Source: Candidatus Vondammii sp. HM_W22 | GTDB taxonomy: Bacteria; Pseudomonadota; Gammaproteobacteria; Chromatiales; Chromatiaceae | Direction of reading: 5' to 3' | NCBI RefSeq assembly: GCF_022530855.2 | Contig: NZ_CP099567.1 | Coordinates: 2,170,001-2,234,000 of the forward strand | Length of the DNA: 64,000 bases | In this document: positions 62,568-64,000 of the stretch, in pieces | How the letters are laid out: each line of letters opens with the position of its first letter | Numbering within the stretch: the stretch's first letter is position 1 | Made by a program: the position numbers and the translations under genes | The notes under the pieces: model-generated | Databases searched by the model: none | The model's input: only the letters and a program-made list of their open reading frames with translations | Told to the model about the DNA's origin: nothing

Positions 62568-63074
62568 TTAACCAATCAGAGTCTCAATCGGAGAGACGTT
62601 GACATCAATATCGCCCAAACCGGCTACGGCACTTTCAATTGTCTCCAGGGAGGCTTCTGCATAACCTTGAATATGCATGATGTAGACAGGTGTATCAGAC
62701 GATCCGGCCACATCGGACTCCAGCTCCAGGATATTGAAACCGGCCTCTGCCAAGGCTCCCGCGACCTGAGCCACGATGCCTGCACGATCGGCACCCGCGA
62801 CACGCACCTGGATATTCGGCACCATATGCTGGTGCAGGGCACCGGAGATCTGATCCACATGCAGGTGCAATCCCATCTCATTAGCGACCGGGCCCAGAAT
62901 ACCCCCTACATCGCCGTCACCAGAGACCATCATCATGACGGTAAAGTTACCGCCCAATCTGATCATCGAGGCTTCCCCGAGATTCCAGCCGCCCCTATAG
63001 AGCGCTTCGGTTACCCGAGCCACAATACCCGGCCGGTCTTCACCAACCAGCGTCAGCATTTTCCAGTTTGTCAT
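62568..63074 (-). CDS. gcvR: Two-ACT-domain regulator, GcvR-like
   Basis: A 168-residue protein with two ACT-type domains, the first opening MTNWKMLTLVGEDRPGIVAR and the second around VPNIQVRVAGADRAGIVAQVA. This matches glycine cleavage repressor-type (GcvR) proteins, which bind GcvA. The ATG at 63074 is chosen; a TTG at 63083 would add three residues. The ligand is unknown here, and other two-ACT-domain proteins look similar, so the name is tentative. It precedes def. Confidence 0.75.
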   Translation of the reverse strand: MTNWKMLTLVGEDRPGIVARVTEALYRGGWNLGEASMIRLGGNFTVMMMVSGDGDVGGILGPVANEMGLHLHVDQISGALHQHMVPNIQVRVAGADRAGIVAQVAGALAEAGFNILELESDVAGSSDTPVYIMHIQGYAEASLETIESAVAGLGDIDVNVSPIETLIG

Positions 63075-63205
63075 AGCTGCCAATTACCCAGTATTTGCCT
63101 AAAAATATTACAGGTGAACCCTATCTATAGCCCCTATTGAAAAACAAGGGAACCCTCTGTGTTGCTCTGCATTCCTTTATCCAACAGTCTCTGAACAGGC
63201 CCTGA

Positions 63206-63943
63206 CTACCTGTGGTCGATCCATATCAGTGATGCCATCCGTCCGGTGCTGCCATCCCGCCGGTATGAGAAAAAGCGTTTCTTTTCGGTTACTGTACAGT
63301 AATCACCCCCACCGACGAATCCTATATTCCGCTTCATCAGCCGTATTCTGGCGAGCTGATAGATATCTGCCAGCCAGCGGCCTTGAGCGCCTGGTTTAAA
63401 TGCGCTCTCATCTGCCTGGCCGGAATTCAGAAACTGTTGCCGCACATCATCTCCCACTTCAAACCTATCTGGCCCGATGGCAGGGCCCAGCCATACCAAC
63501 AGCGACTCGCCCGATTCATCAAACCGGTCCAACGCGGCCTCGATAACCCCCGCGGCCAGACCTCGCCATCCGGCGTGTACTGCCGCCACCCGGCTGCCTG
63601 ATTCGTTGCATATCAATAAAGGGAGACAGTCAGCGGTCATCACGGCACAGACCTGACCAGGCTGTTCAGCCACCACGGCATCCGCCTCTACCAGAACAGT
63701 GCCGGAGTCACAGGCTGTCACCTGGCATCCATGAACCTGCTGCAACCAGTTGGGTTCGGCAGGCAAATTGAATCTCTGCCGCAGCAATGCACGATTTTTG
63801 CCCACCGTTCCAGGATCGTCTCCAACATGATCTGCCAGATTCATTCCATCGTAGGGTGTTTGGCTGTAACCACCCCACCGGGTGGTAATCATTGCCTTGA
63901 CATGTTCTGGGGCCGGCCAATCCGGGATCAAGGCTTCAGTCAT
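63206..63943 (-). CDS. pgeF: Peptidoglycan editing factor PgeF (YfiH, laccase-domain protein)
   Basis: A 245-residue protein of the Cu-oxidase_4/DUF152 family, now linked to correction of peptidoglycan precursors. Visible features are the TRWGGYSQTPYDGMNLADHVG segment, VMTADCLPLLI (about residue 103), AVHAGWRGLAAGVIEAA (about 119) and VWLGPAIGPDRFEVGDDV. The His and Cys in these blocks bind the metal. The ATG overlaps the stop of the upstream gene (ATGACTGA), so the two are translationally coupled. It ends with TAG. Confidence 0.93.
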   Translation of the reverse strand: MTEALIPDWPAPEHVKAMITTRWGGYSQTPYDGMNLADHVGDDPGTVGKNRALLRQRFNLPAEPNWLQQVHGCQVTACDSGTVLVEADAVVAEQPGQVCAVMTADCLPLLICNESGSRVAAVHAGWRGLAAGVIEAALDRFDESGESLLVWLGPAIGPDRFEVGDDVRQQFLNSGQADESAFKPGAQGRWLADIYQLARIRLMKRNIGFVGGGDYCTVTEKKRFFSYRRDGSTGRMASLIWIDHR

Positions 63944-64000
63944 CCACCGCCGTCTCCTGCCTTAATACCGCCAGCAGACACTCCATATCTTCTGGTACGG
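63941..64000 (-). CDS. C-terminal end of a gene, probably rluD
   Basis: Only the last 19 codons are visible: VPEDMECLLAVLRQETAVDD-type sequence ending in TGA that overlaps the pgeF start. The ending is similar in style to 23S rRNA pseudouridine synthase RluD, which usually precedes pgeF, but the segment is too short to prove it. Confidence 0.4.

Noticed and set aside
62508-63140. 210-codon frame opposite the GcvR-like gene
   Set aside because: It is antisense to a two-ACT-domain gene and starts inside def.

Overview
The window looks like a gammaproteobacterial chromosome segment. The order rppH-ptsP, the block miaA/hfq/hflX/hflK/hflC/purA/hisZ, and pgeF next to clpB with a probable rluD end are typical of that class. 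A NAD-coupled [NiFe] hydrogenase set (hoxFUYHW), a pyruvate:flavodoxin/ferredoxin oxidoreductase (nifJ) and a complete oxidative 2-oxoglutarate dehydrogenase E1/E2 pair suggest a facultative anaerobe or microaerophile, perhaps a sulfur-oxidising or host-associated lineage (this last point is inference only). The striking property is active decay: at least eleven IS copies or fragments, several MITE-like elements, and many single-base frameshifts or nonsense codons in non-mobile genes.

Layout. 1-536: edge of an IS5-family fragment. 794-4875: sucA-sucB. 4981-5288: a dispersed repeat and a MITE. 5393-6904: class I fumarase. 6906-13450: a pile of nested IS5, IS30, IS256, IS1595 and IS3 elements. 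13599-15589: ibaG and prfC. 15695-16720: P2-like phage tail remnant (gpU/gpD). 16834-20598: broken IS5 and IS30 elements, then an IS256 copy sitting in a small membrane-protein gene with a 9-bp target duplication. 20616-24567: msrAB, a frameshifted two-component system and a methionine-rich periplasmic protein, possibly one methionine-redox stress module. 25183-34867: a mostly intact housekeeping block, purA, hisZ, DUF2065, hflC, hflK, hflX, hfq, miaA and mutL, all on the minus strand. 34996-36328: two IS5-type remnants. 36405-39504: frameshifted alanine dehydrogenase and a divergent ABC exporter. 39514-42578: ptsP and rppH, split by a MITE. 42702-44104: a HAD phosphatase and two hypothetical genes. 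44143-48816: a large Ser/Thr kinase-HDOD-GAF gene wrecked by two IS3 elements and several frameshifts. 49131-59040: hoxF-U-Y-H-W, nifJ and a dihydroorotate-dehydrogenase-like gene, where hoxH and the last gene each carry a single in-frame amber codon. 59371-64000: clpB (with a heat-shock promoter), def, a GcvR-like ACT protein, pgeF and a partial upstream gene.

Together the hox-nifJ cluster would couple H2 and NAD(H) with pyruvate and low-potential ferredoxin/flavodoxin under low oxygen; a near-consensus FNR box precedes nifJ. The amber codon in hoxH suggests the hydrogenase half is lost or depends on readthrough. The most interesting items are the recurrent CAG-to-TAG changes (six sites), the possible methionine-redox module, the MITE abutting the ptsP start codon, and the 13-bp inverted repeat overlapping the sucA start codon.
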